A stretch of DNA of 64,000 nt from Micromonospora peucetia (GTDB lineage Bacteria > Actinomycetota > Actinomycetes > Mycobacteriales > Micromonosporaceae). The stretch is from NCBI RefSeq assembly GCF_900091625.1, contig NZ_FMIC01000002.1:6696001-6760000 (forward strand). The letters run 5' to 3'. The notes beneath the pieces are model-generated. The model worked only from the letters and a program-made list of their open reading frames with translations, searched no databases and was not told the origin of the DNA. A program made the translations under genes and the position numbers. Shown here piece by piece: positions 8,171 to 15,916 of the stretch. Each line of letters begins with the position of its first letter. Within the stretch, counting starts at the first letter, position 1.

Positions 8171-8304
8171 CGCGGCCTGCACAGGTGTCGTGGTCGGCGC
8201 AGGGTGTTGCGGTCGCGGCGCTGGCCCTTGCCGCCGGCACGGTCGGCCGGTGGCGGCGGTTGTGGTGTGGGCATGCGCGGGTGCCCGCTCTGATCGGTGC
8301 GCAT
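8167..8304 (-). CDS. Possible 45-aa Arg/Pro-rich leader ORF upstream of marR
   Basis: ATG at 8302-8304, preceded by GGGGGTG, opens a 45-codon frame. It ends in TGA exactly overlapping the marR ATG (ATGA). The product starts MRTDQSGHPRMPTPQPPPPA and ends in a run rich in Arg. The perfect stop-start overlap suggests a leader ORF that feeds ribosomes to marR. The composition is low-complexity, so this is only a candidate. Confidence 0.35.
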   Translation of the reverse strand: MRTDQSGHPRMPTPQPPPPADRAGGKGQRRDRNTLRRPRHLCRPR

Positions 8305-8354
8305 CTTCACCCCCGTGATTGGTGCGCTATCGATGTGCTGTTGAAGGCCCGGGT

Positions 8355-9431
8355 TTAGCTGCTGTCGCCGAGTGGGGCGCCGCGTTCACGCATGAACGGC
8401 ACCGGGTCGGTGGAGTTGGCGTTGCTGACGTCGCAGCGCGACTGGTCGCAGACCGCCTGGTGGGTTTCGAAGTGCAGGTGTGGGCCGGAGGAGTGGCCGC
8501 TGGTGCCGACCAGGCCGATGGGCTGGCCCGCCTGGACGGTGTCGCCGTCGCGGACGTCGGGGCGGCGGACCATGTGGCAGTAACGGGTGCCGTAGCCGCC
8601 GGCGTGCACGAGGTCGACGTACCAGCCGCATCCCCGGGTGCTCGGGCTGCCGTCGATGTCGCAGTTGCCGGTGCTCGGGTCGCAGCCGGACCACACCACC
8701 TCACCGGCGCTGGCCGCACGGATGACGGTGTTGCGGGGCACGCTGAGGTCCACGCCGGCGTGCAGCCGGCCAGCGCGCGGCCCGTAGCCGCTGCCCACTT
8801 TCGCGCGCAACGGCACGGTCCAGCCCGACGCCGCCACGTTCGGTGCGCTGCCGCAGGAGGCGAGACTCGCCCCGGGCAGCTCGCCGATCGCGTTGACGCC
8901 GACCACGGCCGCGACAACCTGCTCGGCGTCCTGCTCAAACTCGCCGTAGCGGTCGGGGAACGCCGAGACCTGTACCCGCTGCGCGGCAACGGTGAGCGGT
9001 ATCTTCTCCCAGCCGTCGATGCGCAGCAGCTTGTCGTAGAACTTGGCGCTGGCGTAGACGGGATCGAGGATCTGCGCGGGAGTGCCCCATCCTTGGCTGG
9101 GCCGCTGCTGAAACAGGCCAAGGGAGTCACGGTCGCCGCCGCGCAGGTTACGCAGACTGGACTCGACCATCGCCGTCGCTACCGCGATGACCCAACCTCG
9201 GGCAGGTATCCCCCGCTGCTGACCGACCGCGATGATCGTGGCCGCGTTGGTGACCTGCTCACTGGTCCACCGGCCGACTCCGCCATGAGCACCGGCACTG
9301 CTCGCGGTCTGCGCCGCTGTGGGGCCGCAGGCCGCCGCCGGCGCCTCGGTGATCACCGACGCCACCGGCAGCACGCACAGCAGCAGCGCGGCCACCACCG
9401 CTACGACGAGCCCGGCCCGGCCCCGGCTCAT
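8355..9431 (-). CDS. Bifunctional peptidoglycan hydrolase (lytic transglycosylase-like plus M23 peptidase)
   Basis: Secreted wall hydrolase expected to open the cell wall for the conjugation channel (VirB1 role). The 358 residues begin with a signal peptide or anchor (hydrophobic 7-30). A transglycosylase-like domain follows, with Glu90 in AMVESSLRNL and SLGLFQQRPSQGWG. The C-terminal M23/LytM domain has His224-x3-Asp228 in LHAGVDLS and His318/His320 in GPHLHFE, the zinc ligands and catalytic His. Its ATG overlaps the stop of the lipoprotein gene (ATGA at 9428-9431). It is the promoter-distal gene of the transfer operon. Confidence 0.9.
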   Translation of the reverse strand: MSRGRAGLVVAVVAALLLCVLPVASVITEAPAAACGPTAAQTASSAGAHGGVGRWTSEQVTNAATIIAVGQQRGIPARGWVIAVATAMVESSLRNLRGGDRDSLGLFQQRPSQGWGTPAQILDPVYASAKFYDKLLRIDGWEKIPLTVAAQRVQVSAFPDRYGEFEQDAEQVVAAVVGVNAIGELPGASLASCGSAPNVAASGWTVPLRAKVGSGYGPRAGRLHAGVDLSVPRNTVIRAASAGEVVWSGCDPSTGNCDIDGSPSTRGCGWYVDLVHAGGYGTRYCHMVRRPDVRDGDTVQAGQPIGLVGTSGHSSGPHLHFETHQAVCDQSRCDVSNANSTDPVPFMRERGAPLGDSS

Positions 9432-9919
9432 CGGCGGTTACCCGAGTTCCTGCCGACGGTGGCCACCAGCCACCGCTGGTCGTCGCGCACGCACACCACG
9501 CGGATCACGCCTGCGTCCGTGCCGACGTCGACCTCCGCCCGGGTGTCGCTGGCGGACACGACACGGGCGGGCGCGGTGATGCGGGTGGCGGGCACGTTGG
9601 CCGGGTCGACGGTGTCGAGCAGGTCCGCGTAGGCCGGCACCGCGTAGGGTCGCAGTTCAGCGCGCCACCGGGCGGCCGGCACTGCGGGGCGGGCCCAAAG
9701 TCCGACGAAGCGGGCCGCCGCGGTCGCGGCAGCCTGATCGGCAGCGGCGGAGCGGGTGGGCAGCACCCCGTCCGGGTCCGCCGCCAGTCCCGATGGCGGC
9801 TGACCGGCTGAGATGCTGGTAGCCGGCGCCGCTGGGGCCTGGTACGTCGGGTTCGCGCATCCGCCGGTCAGCAGCACGGCCGCCGCCAGGGCCTGGGCGG
9901 TGAGGTGGTCGCGGGTCAT
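9428..9919 (-). CDS. Lipoprotein of the conjugation operon
   Basis: Hypothetical 163-residue exported protein. The signal sequence ends in the lipobox LTGGC near residues 18-22, so the mature protein should be lipid-anchored at Cys22. The remainder has an Ala/Pro-rich linker and a compact C-terminal domain of about 100 residues. That domain (ATAAARFVGLWARP...EVDVGTDAGVIRVVCVRDDQRWLVATV) resembles the NTF2-like or VirB8-like fold of conjugation proteins. It overlaps both neighbours by 4 nt, which makes it a coupled member of the transfer operon. Exact role unknown; probably a wall-side channel component. Confidence 0.75.
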   Translation of the reverse strand: MTRDHLTAQALAAAVLLTGGCANPTYQAPAAPATSISAGQPPSGLAADPDGVLPTRSAAADQAAATAAARFVGLWARPAVPAARWRAELRPYAVPAYADLLDTVDPANVPATRITAPARVVSASDTRAEVDVGTDAGVIRVVCVRDDQRWLVATVGRNSGNRR

Positions 9920-10134
9920 GTCGGCTCCGCGGGCTCAGCGTCCGGGGCGGGCGCCGGGCCGAGCGCGGTGTTGACGCACTGTCCGAGCACACGTAGTTGG
10001 TGGTGCACGTCGACCAGCGCGGCGCGGCGCTGCGCCGAGAGTTGCCCGGCGGAGGCGTCAACGAAGTCGTTGATATCGATGTGCAGGTAGGTGAGGCTGG
10101 TGATGATCGCGGTGAGGCGAGCGTCGCGTGACAT
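9916..10134 (-). CDS. Small hypothetical protein of the conjugation operon (72 aa)
   Basis: Begins MSRDARLTAIITSLTYLHID and ends in an acidic Pro/Glu-rich tail. It is mainly helical with no membrane segment, presumably cytosolic. Its stop overlaps the lipoprotein ATG, and its start lies 5 nt after the next gene's stop, so it sits inside the operon. No family recognised. A longer reading starting at 10239 would run through the upstream gene and has shadow composition. Confidence 0.6.
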   Translation of the reverse strand: MSRDARLTAIITSLTYLHIDINDFVDASAGQLSAQRRAALVDVHHQLRVLGQCVNTALGPAPAPDAEPAEPT

Positions 10135-10139
10135 CGCGT

Positions 10140-10406
10140 CTACTCCTCGATGTCGCGGTGGTAGTCGCCGTCGAGGTAGCCGTCGCTGGCCCAGTCCAGC
10201 TCGGTGTTGCGTCGTGTCTGCTGGTCGATGTCCGTCCACTGCGGCTTCTCCTCGGGGTTGCGGCTGTTGCCGTATGCCTCGTTGGGGTCTTCACGCAGGC
10301 CGGTGATGAAGTCGTCGAGGGTGTCGACCCCGACGCGCAGCCCTGCCAGGGCAGCCTCGAAGCGCTGCCAGTCCCACACGTTGGTGATCTCGGCGGGATG
10401 TGTCAT
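10140..10406 (-). CDS. Small hypothetical protein of the conjugation operon (88 aa)
   Basis: Starts MTHPAEITNVWDWQRFEAAL at the ATG 10404-10406, which overlaps the stop of the upstream gene by 4 nt. The product is acidic, helical at the N-terminus and ends DGDYHRDIEE. It has no signal or membrane segment. Gene overlap and normal codon bias support translation. Function unknown; small acidic cytosolic proteins of this kind are common between transfer genes in actinobacterial integrative elements. Confidence 0.6.
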   Translation of the reverse strand: MTHPAEITNVWDWQRFEAALAGLRVGVDTLDDFITGLREDPNEAYGNSRNPEEKPQWTDIDQQTRRNTELDWASDGYLDGDYHRDIEE

Positions 10407-11008
10407 CGGCTGGTCTCTCCTTCCTGGGCTACCGCCGCGGCGGGCGCCGGGCGTGCGTCGATGTCGGCGCGCACGGCGTCTTCGGCCGGTGTCGGCCACG
10501 GCTGCGACCAGACGGCGTCCGGGCTGGGTTCGCTGTGCTGGCCGTAGCGGCAGCGGGTGTAGTCCCACTGCTGCCAGCGGGTGCGTGCGCGGTGCAGCGC
10601 CTCGTGCCAGCGCAGCGGCGCGTCAGGGTCAGCTGTGGTCGAGTAGGCGTGGTGCCACGACACCGCCAGGGCGGTCAGTTCCTCCACCAGCGGCGGGTGT
10701 GCCGGCCAGCAGGCTCCGAAGTCCTGGGCCAGCCCGTAGCGGTCGGACAGCCAGCGGGTCCACGCGATGAGCCACGCCCACAGCTCCCGGGCGCGGTCGC
10801 GGTCCAGCTCCCGCCAGCAGTGCCGTGCCGGCACGAAGCCAGTCGGTGAGTCGAGGGCGTCGACGCGCTCGGACAGCGTCACGTGGGCCTCGGCGAGTTG
10901 TTCCACCGAGCCGCGCAGCGTGTCGATCAGCGCGGCGAGTTCGGCGGTGGCGCGTTCCTGCGGTGACGCCTGCTCAGGGATGTGGAACAGGAAGGTGCGG
11001 TCCGGCAT
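10403..11008 (-). CDS. Hypothetical conjugation-operon protein with coiled-coil N-terminus and DUF4913-like body
   Basis: 201 residues. Residues about 15-55 form a predicted coiled coil (ATAELAALIDTLRGSVEQLAEAHVTLSERVDAL). A Trp-rich body follows (HCWRELDRDRARELWAWLIAWTRWLSDRYGL...CWPAHPPLVEELTALAVSWHHAY). Its appearance is like the DUF4913 proteins seen in actinobacterial conjugative elements; that assignment is from memory of the pattern. The start at 11006-11008 shares one base with the TraG-like gene's stop (TGATG), so it is co-translated. Probably cytosolic. Role unknown. Confidence 0.65.
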   Translation of the reverse strand: MPDRTFLFHIPEQASPQERATAELAALIDTLRGSVEQLAEAHVTLSERVDALDSPTGFVPARHCWRELDRDRARELWAWLIAWTRWLSDRYGLAQDFGACWPAHPPLVEELTALAVSWHHAYSTTADPDAPLRWHEALHRARTRWQQWDYTRCRYGQHSEPSPDAVWSQPWPTPAEDAVRADIDARPAPAAAVAQEGETSR

Positions 11009-12858
11009 CAGCTGGCCCTCCTCAACCGTGCGTTGAAGGCGTCCTGCGCGGTGTGGAATCGGTCGGCGTCCGGGCGTTCCCACCACGCCTGCTGCACCAC
11101 CTCGACCGGTGGCATGTTGCCCAGCAGCACCAGGGCGTGCCCGGTCGGCAGGGTGCGCAGTTCCGCCAGGTCGACCAGGTGCTCGCGGCGGGTGTTCTCC
11201 TGCACGCTCGCCTTCCCGCCACCCCAGGACGCGGACGAGGACAGTTCCTGTACCTGCCCGAGGAGGGCTTGGGCGTCTTTGAGGGCGTTGACGTCCTGCG
11301 TGCCGCCCATCACGAAGCGGGCGTTCGCGCCGTCTCGGAGGGCTTGGCCGCCGTCGCGGCCCCAGCGTTCTTCGAGTTGATGGGTGTTCTGGCAGGCGAT
11401 CGACAGGGCGATACCGGAGCCGCCGCCCTCGGACGCCAGCGCCGGTAGTGAGGGCAGCGGCGCGATGTTGGTGATCTCGTCGCCAACCAAATACAGGCAG
11501 GGCTCGACCCGGCCGCCCGGGGATACGAACGAGCGTTGCAGGGTGCGGTAGATGATGTCCTCAGCGATGGCGGCGAACAGCGGCGCGGTCAACGCCTGAC
11601 CGCTGCGGGTGCCAACCAGGTAGAGGGTGCCGGACTCATCCAGCCACTGCTCGGGGTCGAACTGCTGCCCGCGAGGCGGTGAGCAGGCGTGCAGGATACG
11701 GGGGTTGCTGAACGCATCAAGCGCGCCGAACACCACCGACTGGATGGCGTCACGGCTACGGCCGGAGGACTCGCGGTGGAAGGCGAGGCGATCGGCCCAC
11801 ACCGTCTGCCCGTGGTGGCGCAGGATCCGCTCGGCGCGCGGCACGCTCGGGTTGGCCGCCCAGCTCGCCACCTCGGTCATGGTGGCGTGCTCGTCGAGGG
11901 CGGCGGCGTGCAGCAGCCCACGGATGATCGCCGCCGCCTGGTCCTGGAAGTATTGACCGTTGTCGACGTTGCCCTTGAGCCCGGCACCAGCGGCGAAGCC
12001 CTTGGCGCGCAGTGCCGCGATGTCCGGGTCGTCCGCGCCGTCGATCGGTGACCAGCGCAGCCGAGGCACCCCCGGCACCTGGCCCTGCGGTTCGAAGATC
12101 CACGTCGGACCGAGCGCGGCACGCAGGTCGTAGGTGACGGAGGCGACGTCGAGGCGGGTGGAAGTGGTGATGACCGCGCCGCGAGCGTCGGCGACCCTCG
12201 GGATGATGTAGCGGGACGTCTTGTTCGCGAACCGGGCCGCTCCGGCGAGCAGCTCGGTGTACTCGTTGGCGAGATAGAGCGGTTCGCCAGTGAGGGCGTG
12301 CCGGCCGAGTAGCCGGGCCACTTCGAGGGGATCGCTGCGGCGGCGCTCCTTGACCGTCACCATGCCGGCAGAGTCCGTGTCGCGGATCGTCAGGCCAGGT
12401 CGCAGCACGTCAACGCGACGCAGCACCGCTTCGGCGGTCACCACCCGGTCCAGGTCCTTGCGGCCGGCGAACCCACGCCGCCGCGCCCACCGGCGAGCCA
12501 CCCACAGCGCCGGCACACCGACCCCGGCGAGAGCAGCGATGAACAGGACGATCCACAGCCCGTACAGCAGCGGGCCCGGCGGCAGGTCCTGGCGGGCTGC
12601 GCCCGGCCACGCCTGCTCGGGGTCGCCTGGCGCGGTGACGAACCGGGCGGCGATGCCGGGCATGTCGGCCGGTGAGCTGTCTGGCCACGCGGCGTGGGTG
12701 AGTAACCCGCCCACCTGCCCGGCCAGCCACAAGGTGACCGTCCCGGTCAGGACGAGCAGGACGGCGATGCCGGCCAGGGTCAGTCGGGCGAGGATGTCGG
12801 CGCGGGCCACCCCACGGCGGGGCAGCCGATGCCCGGGAGACATCAGCGAGCCGGCCAT
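11008..12858 (-). CDS. TraG/VirD4-like coupling protein with degenerate Walker A
   Basis: Coupling ATPase that would deliver the DNA-protein substrate to the secretion channel. The 616 residues have two N-terminal transmembrane segments (near 25-48 and 97-120). The C-terminal P-loop region carries VITTSTRLDV, LYLVGDEITNIAPLPSLPALASEGGGSGI (Walker B and the following motif) and SIACQNTHQLEERWG, the classic TraG signatures. The position equivalent to Walker A reads GAARFANKTSRYIIP. Lys-Thr is kept but the usual GK glycine is Asn and the loop is unlike GPPRSGKT. ATP use may therefore be altered, or this clade may use a variant loop. It overlaps both neighbours by 1 bp or more. Confidence 0.85.
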   Translation of the reverse strand: MAGSLMSPGHRLPRRGVARADILARLTLAGIAVLLVLTGTVTLWLAGQVGGLLTHAAWPDSSPADMPGIAARFVTAPGDPEQAWPGAARQDLPPGPLLYGLWIVLFIAALAGVGVPALWVARRWARRRGFAGRKDLDRVVTAEAVLRRVDVLRPGLTIRDTDSAGMVTVKERRRSDPLEVARLLGRHALTGEPLYLANEYTELLAGAARFANKTSRYIIPRVADARGAVITTSTRLDVASVTYDLRAALGPTWIFEPQGQVPGVPRLRWSPIDGADDPDIAALRAKGFAAGAGLKGNVDNGQYFQDQAAAIIRGLLHAAALDEHATMTEVASWAANPSVPRAERILRHHGQTVWADRLAFHRESSGRSRDAIQSVVFGALDAFSNPRILHACSPPRGQQFDPEQWLDESGTLYLVGTRSGQALTAPLFAAIAEDIIYRTLQRSFVSPGGRVEPCLYLVGDEITNIAPLPSLPALASEGGGSGIALSIACQNTHQLEERWGRDGGQALRDGANARFVMGGTQDVNALKDAQALLGQVQELSSSASWGGGKASVQENTRREHLVDLAELRTLPTGHALVLLGNMPPVEVVQQAWWERPDADRFHTAQDAFNARLRRAS

Positions 12859-14432
12859 CACCGCACCGCCTCGGCCTCGTCCGGCTCCCCCGGCGAGGCG
12901 GTCGCTGCGCGGGGGGTCTGCCGCATCCGACTGTCGGTGTCGACCATCTGCCGCTCGATGGCGGAGAGCTGGTGCTTGACGACGTAGGAGCGCAGCCCCA
13001 CCTTCCACAGCCCGACACCACGACGTAGGTGCAGCAGCAGGTTCGTCTCCACGTCGGTGGTGCCCAGGAACTCGCGGGCCGCGTCCAGGGAGCCGGGCGC
13101 CTGCCTGTAGGACACCCGCACACCGGTGTCCTCGATCAGGCCCCGGGCGATACGGACCTGCTCGGAGTCGGCGGCGCCGCTGGCGGCGAGGTCGGAGAAT
13201 CGGTGGAACGCGAGGATGTTGGCCGTGCCGAGGGCTCGGGCGAGCTTCAGCTGTTCGCGCATTCGCCGCATGAGCCCGAGGTGGCGGCTGACGAGGGCGA
13301 ACTCGTCGTAGAGGCAGACGCGGGTCGGGGCGTCCGGGCGGGTCAGCTCCGTCTCCAGCCACGACTGGGCGCAGGTCATCGCCATCGCCGTCATCTGGTC
13401 CGAGGCGCGCACCGCCCGCAGGTCCAGGATCGCGCCCGGCTGGTCGAAGTCGATTGTCAGCGTCGACGCGGCCGGGGCGTCGAAGATCCCGCCGAGCGCG
13501 CCGGTGATCAGCCGCTCCAACGCCAGGCGCACGCGGCGGCTGTCGGCGGTGAACTGGTCGACGTCGTAGTGCACGCCGGCCAGCCGGTGCGCCCACCGCG
13601 GCGGGTCGCCCATCGCGGCGAGGACCCGCGACAGCGTCGGAACATCCATCCGGTCCGGGCTGGTGCCGTCATCGGCGCGGGTCACCGCGTCGAGGGCGTA
13701 TTCGACCAGGGACCGTTCGGCCTCACCGAGCAGGCCGCCGAGCTGGATCTCCAGCAGCCCTTCCAGCAGCAGCAGTCGGCGGGCCCGCTGGAGCTGCAAC
13801 CACTCCGCCTCACCCTGCCCCGGCAGCCGGCGGATCCCCGCCAGAGGGTTCATCACCACCCCCGACCCCGGGCCGACGCGCACCGGGCGGATGCCGGCGG
13901 CGGTGGCGAGGGTGTCGTACTCGCCCTTGACGTCGACGATGTAGAACCGCACCCCGAACGGCACACCACGAAACGCGATGGTCTTGAGCAGCGACGACTT
14001 CGCCGACCCGATCTCCCCGGTCACCACCATGTTTGGGGCGCTCAGCACGCCCGCCCGGTACAGCTCGTGGATGCCGAAGACAAACCCGGCGCGGGAGTAC
14101 ACCTCCTGCCCGATCAGCGGCCCGTCCACCCCCAACCCCGGGTCCGCGACGAACGGGTACACGCTGCACAACTGCGCGCTCGTGGTCACCAGCGGCGGAA
14201 GCCGCAGCCGCCAATACACCCGCCCCGCCGCCCGCCCGAACGCGCCACGCCCATCCACAGACGGCGGACCCAGCAGCCGATCCGACAGCCGCCGCACCGC
14301 CCGCTGCTCCCGCACCAGATCCGCCTGCGCTGCCGCGAGGTCACGGCGGGCAGTCGAGTCGGCGAGGCGCTGCGACCACGACCCTTCCCGGCGCACCCGA
14401 GGCGCGGCACTCCCTTTTCCACGTGCGGTCAT
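12858..14432 (-). CDS. VirB4-like conjugation ATPase
   Basis: Energises assembly of the type IV secretion apparatus. The 524 residues include Walker A GEIGSAKSSLLK near 138-149 and Walker B VCLYDEFAL near 360. After it comes MRRMREQLKLARALGTANILAFHRFSDL, the motif-3 region of VirB4/TraC-type ATPases. The N-terminal 100 residues are a basic helical segment. There is no membrane helix, so it is probably membrane-associated on the cytoplasmic side. It overlaps the SCO6880-like gene upstream (ATGA) and the coupling-protein gene downstream (TGATG). In actinobacteria the VirB4 function is often shared between this protein and the neighbouring SCO6880-type protein. Confidence 0.88.
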   Translation of the reverse strand: MTARGKGSAAPRVRREGSWSQRLADSTARRDLAAAQADLVREQRAVRRLSDRLLGPPSVDGRGAFGRAAGRVYWRLRLPPLVTTSAQLCSVYPFVADPGLGVDGPLIGQEVYSRAGFVFGIHELYRAGVLSAPNMVVTGEIGSAKSSLLKTIAFRGVPFGVRFYIVDVKGEYDTLATAAGIRPVRVGPGSGVVMNPLAGIRRLPGQGEAEWLQLQRARRLLLLEGLLEIQLGGLLGEAERSLVEYALDAVTRADDGTSPDRMDVPTLSRVLAAMGDPPRWAHRLAGVHYDVDQFTADSRRVRLALERLITGALGGIFDAPAASTLTIDFDQPGAILDLRAVRASDQMTAMAMTCAQSWLETELTRPDAPTRVCLYDEFALVSRHLGLMRRMREQLKLARALGTANILAFHRFSDLAASGAADSEQVRIARGLIEDTGVRVSYRQAPGSLDAAREFLGTTDVETNLLLHLRRGVGLWKVGLRSYVVKHQLSAIERQMVDTDSRMRQTPRAATASPGEPDEAEAVR

Positions 14433-15895
14433 GCGAACCACCCCCGCATCGGCTTGAGCCCACGCGCCAGCGGCAACGCCCCGGCCCCGAACGCCTGGTC
14501 CTGCTCGCCGTAGAGCACGACCGCGTGGCAGCCGCAGCGGCCCAGCACCCGCCGCATCGCACGCACGTCGTGGCGCAGCTGCTCGGGACTGTCGGCGGTC
14601 ACGGTGACCAGCACCGCGTACCGATAGCGCACGTGCCCCGCGGCCTGCTCCCGGTCGACCTGCTCGACCGCGCGGGCCTCCTCGTCCTCGCGGGCGGTGC
14701 GCACCAGCCGCATTCGCCGCTTGGTCACCTCGTCCCCGGCACGGGCGACCTTGTCCCGCCGCGTCGCCAACTGCGCCAACTGCGCCGGCACCGGCTCCGC
14801 CACCACCGTCACCGCGCGCCGCCCGACCGTGCGGGTGAACAGCGGCGTCATCCACGTCATCGGCACCGCCTGCCGCGGCATCTCATACACCCACAGCGTC
14901 TGCGAGAACCCCGAGTCGTGCCGATACGCCGACCAGCCCACCGTCTCCGCCGCCACCGGCCCGCCCGCGTACGGCGCCACCTGCGCCTCGACGTCCTCCG
15001 GGTCGAACTGCCCGCGCAGCACCGCCGCATACTCACGCGGCGTCAACCAGCCACCAGCGTCGATACCGGCCTCACGCACCGCCGCCTGCACACCGGTCAG
15101 CTTGTCCAGCACCACCGCGGCGATAGCGGCGTCCGTGCCGCCCGCGTCCGCAACTTCCCCCGACAGCTTCCGCACATCGAACACCGCCGTGAGGAACACG
15201 TCGTGGCGTTGGGTGCCCGGCCCCGCCGCCGCAGTCAGCTCCGCCAGCGACCGAAACGCCCGCGTGCCCGTGTCCACCGCCTGACCGAGGTAACGCTGCG
15301 CCCGGTTCCCGACGTCCGGCACCGCCCGCGCCGTCACCGCCCACCGCACCAGGCCGCTGTCGGCGTACTCGGTGCCCAGCAGGTTCAACACGTCCGCCCA
15401 CGAGGCGAGGCGCTGCTGCTGCACCGCCGTGTCCGCCAAGACCAGGTTGCTGCCCGCGCACGATAACGTCGCGGTCACCGTGCCCTCCCGACGGTGATGC
15501 AGCAGCCCCACCTCCGTCAGCCCGTCGGCAGCCACCGCCGCCAACCACTGATAGCCCGCCGCCGGCCCCGGCAGATGCAGATGCGCGGTACCCGGGTTCG
15601 CCGCCCACACCGCCCCCCGGTAACGGTCCTGCCCCGCCGCCCGCTGCACCAACGCGCCCACGACGATCGGCGTCCACTCGGTGACCCGCCTACCCCGGAT
15701 CCGCAGCAGCCCCACGGTCAGCAGCAGCACCGCCGCCGCGAGCATCCCGGCAGCAGCGCCCTGCCGGCCCACCGCCAGAAGGTTCGCGGCAATGACCAGA
15801 CAGATCACTCCGGCAACCGCCGTGCCGATCTGCCCCCACGAGAACCCCAGCATCGACCCCCGCGTCGAGCGCGGCGGAAACTGGAACTGAGTCAC
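14429..15895 (-). CDS. SCO6880-family conjugation protein (PrgI/VirB3-VirB4 N-terminal type)
   Basis: 488-residue membrane protein of actinobacterial conjugative elements. The start MTQFQFPPRSTRGSMLGFSWGQIG leads into two closely spaced hydrophobic helices (about 22-42 and 48-66), the PrgI/VirB3-like membrane part. The rest is a soluble domain resembling the N-terminal half of VirB4. It ends in RYRYAVLVTVTADSPEQLRHDVRAM, the typical position where the separate ATPase gene then takes over. It has no P-loop of its own. Its stop overlaps the VirB4-like ATG, so the two are probably made as stoichiometric partners. Confidence 0.82.
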   Translation of the reverse strand: MTQFQFPPRSTRGSMLGFSWGQIGTAVAGVICLVIAANLLAVGRQGAAAGMLAAAVLLLTVGLLRIRGRRVTEWTPIVVGALVQRAAGQDRYRGAVWAANPGTAHLHLPGPAAGYQWLAAVAADGLTEVGLLHHRREGTVTATLSCAGSNLVLADTAVQQQRLASWADVLNLLGTEYADSGLVRWAVTARAVPDVGNRAQRYLGQAVDTGTRAFRSLAELTAAAGPGTQRHDVFLTAVFDVRKLSGEVADAGGTDAAIAAVVLDKLTGVQAAVREAGIDAGGWLTPREYAAVLRGQFDPEDVEAQVAPYAGGPVAAETVGWSAYRHDSGFSQTLWVYEMPRQAVPMTWMTPLFTRTVGRRAVTVVAEPVPAQLAQLATRRDKVARAGDEVTKRRMRLVRTAREDEEARAVEQVDREQAAGHVRYRYAVLVTVTADSPEQLRHDVRAMRRVLGRCGCHAVVLYGEQDQAFGAGALPLARGLKPMRGWFA

Positions 15896-15916
15896 AACCT
15901 CCCCCTCTCCACTGAT

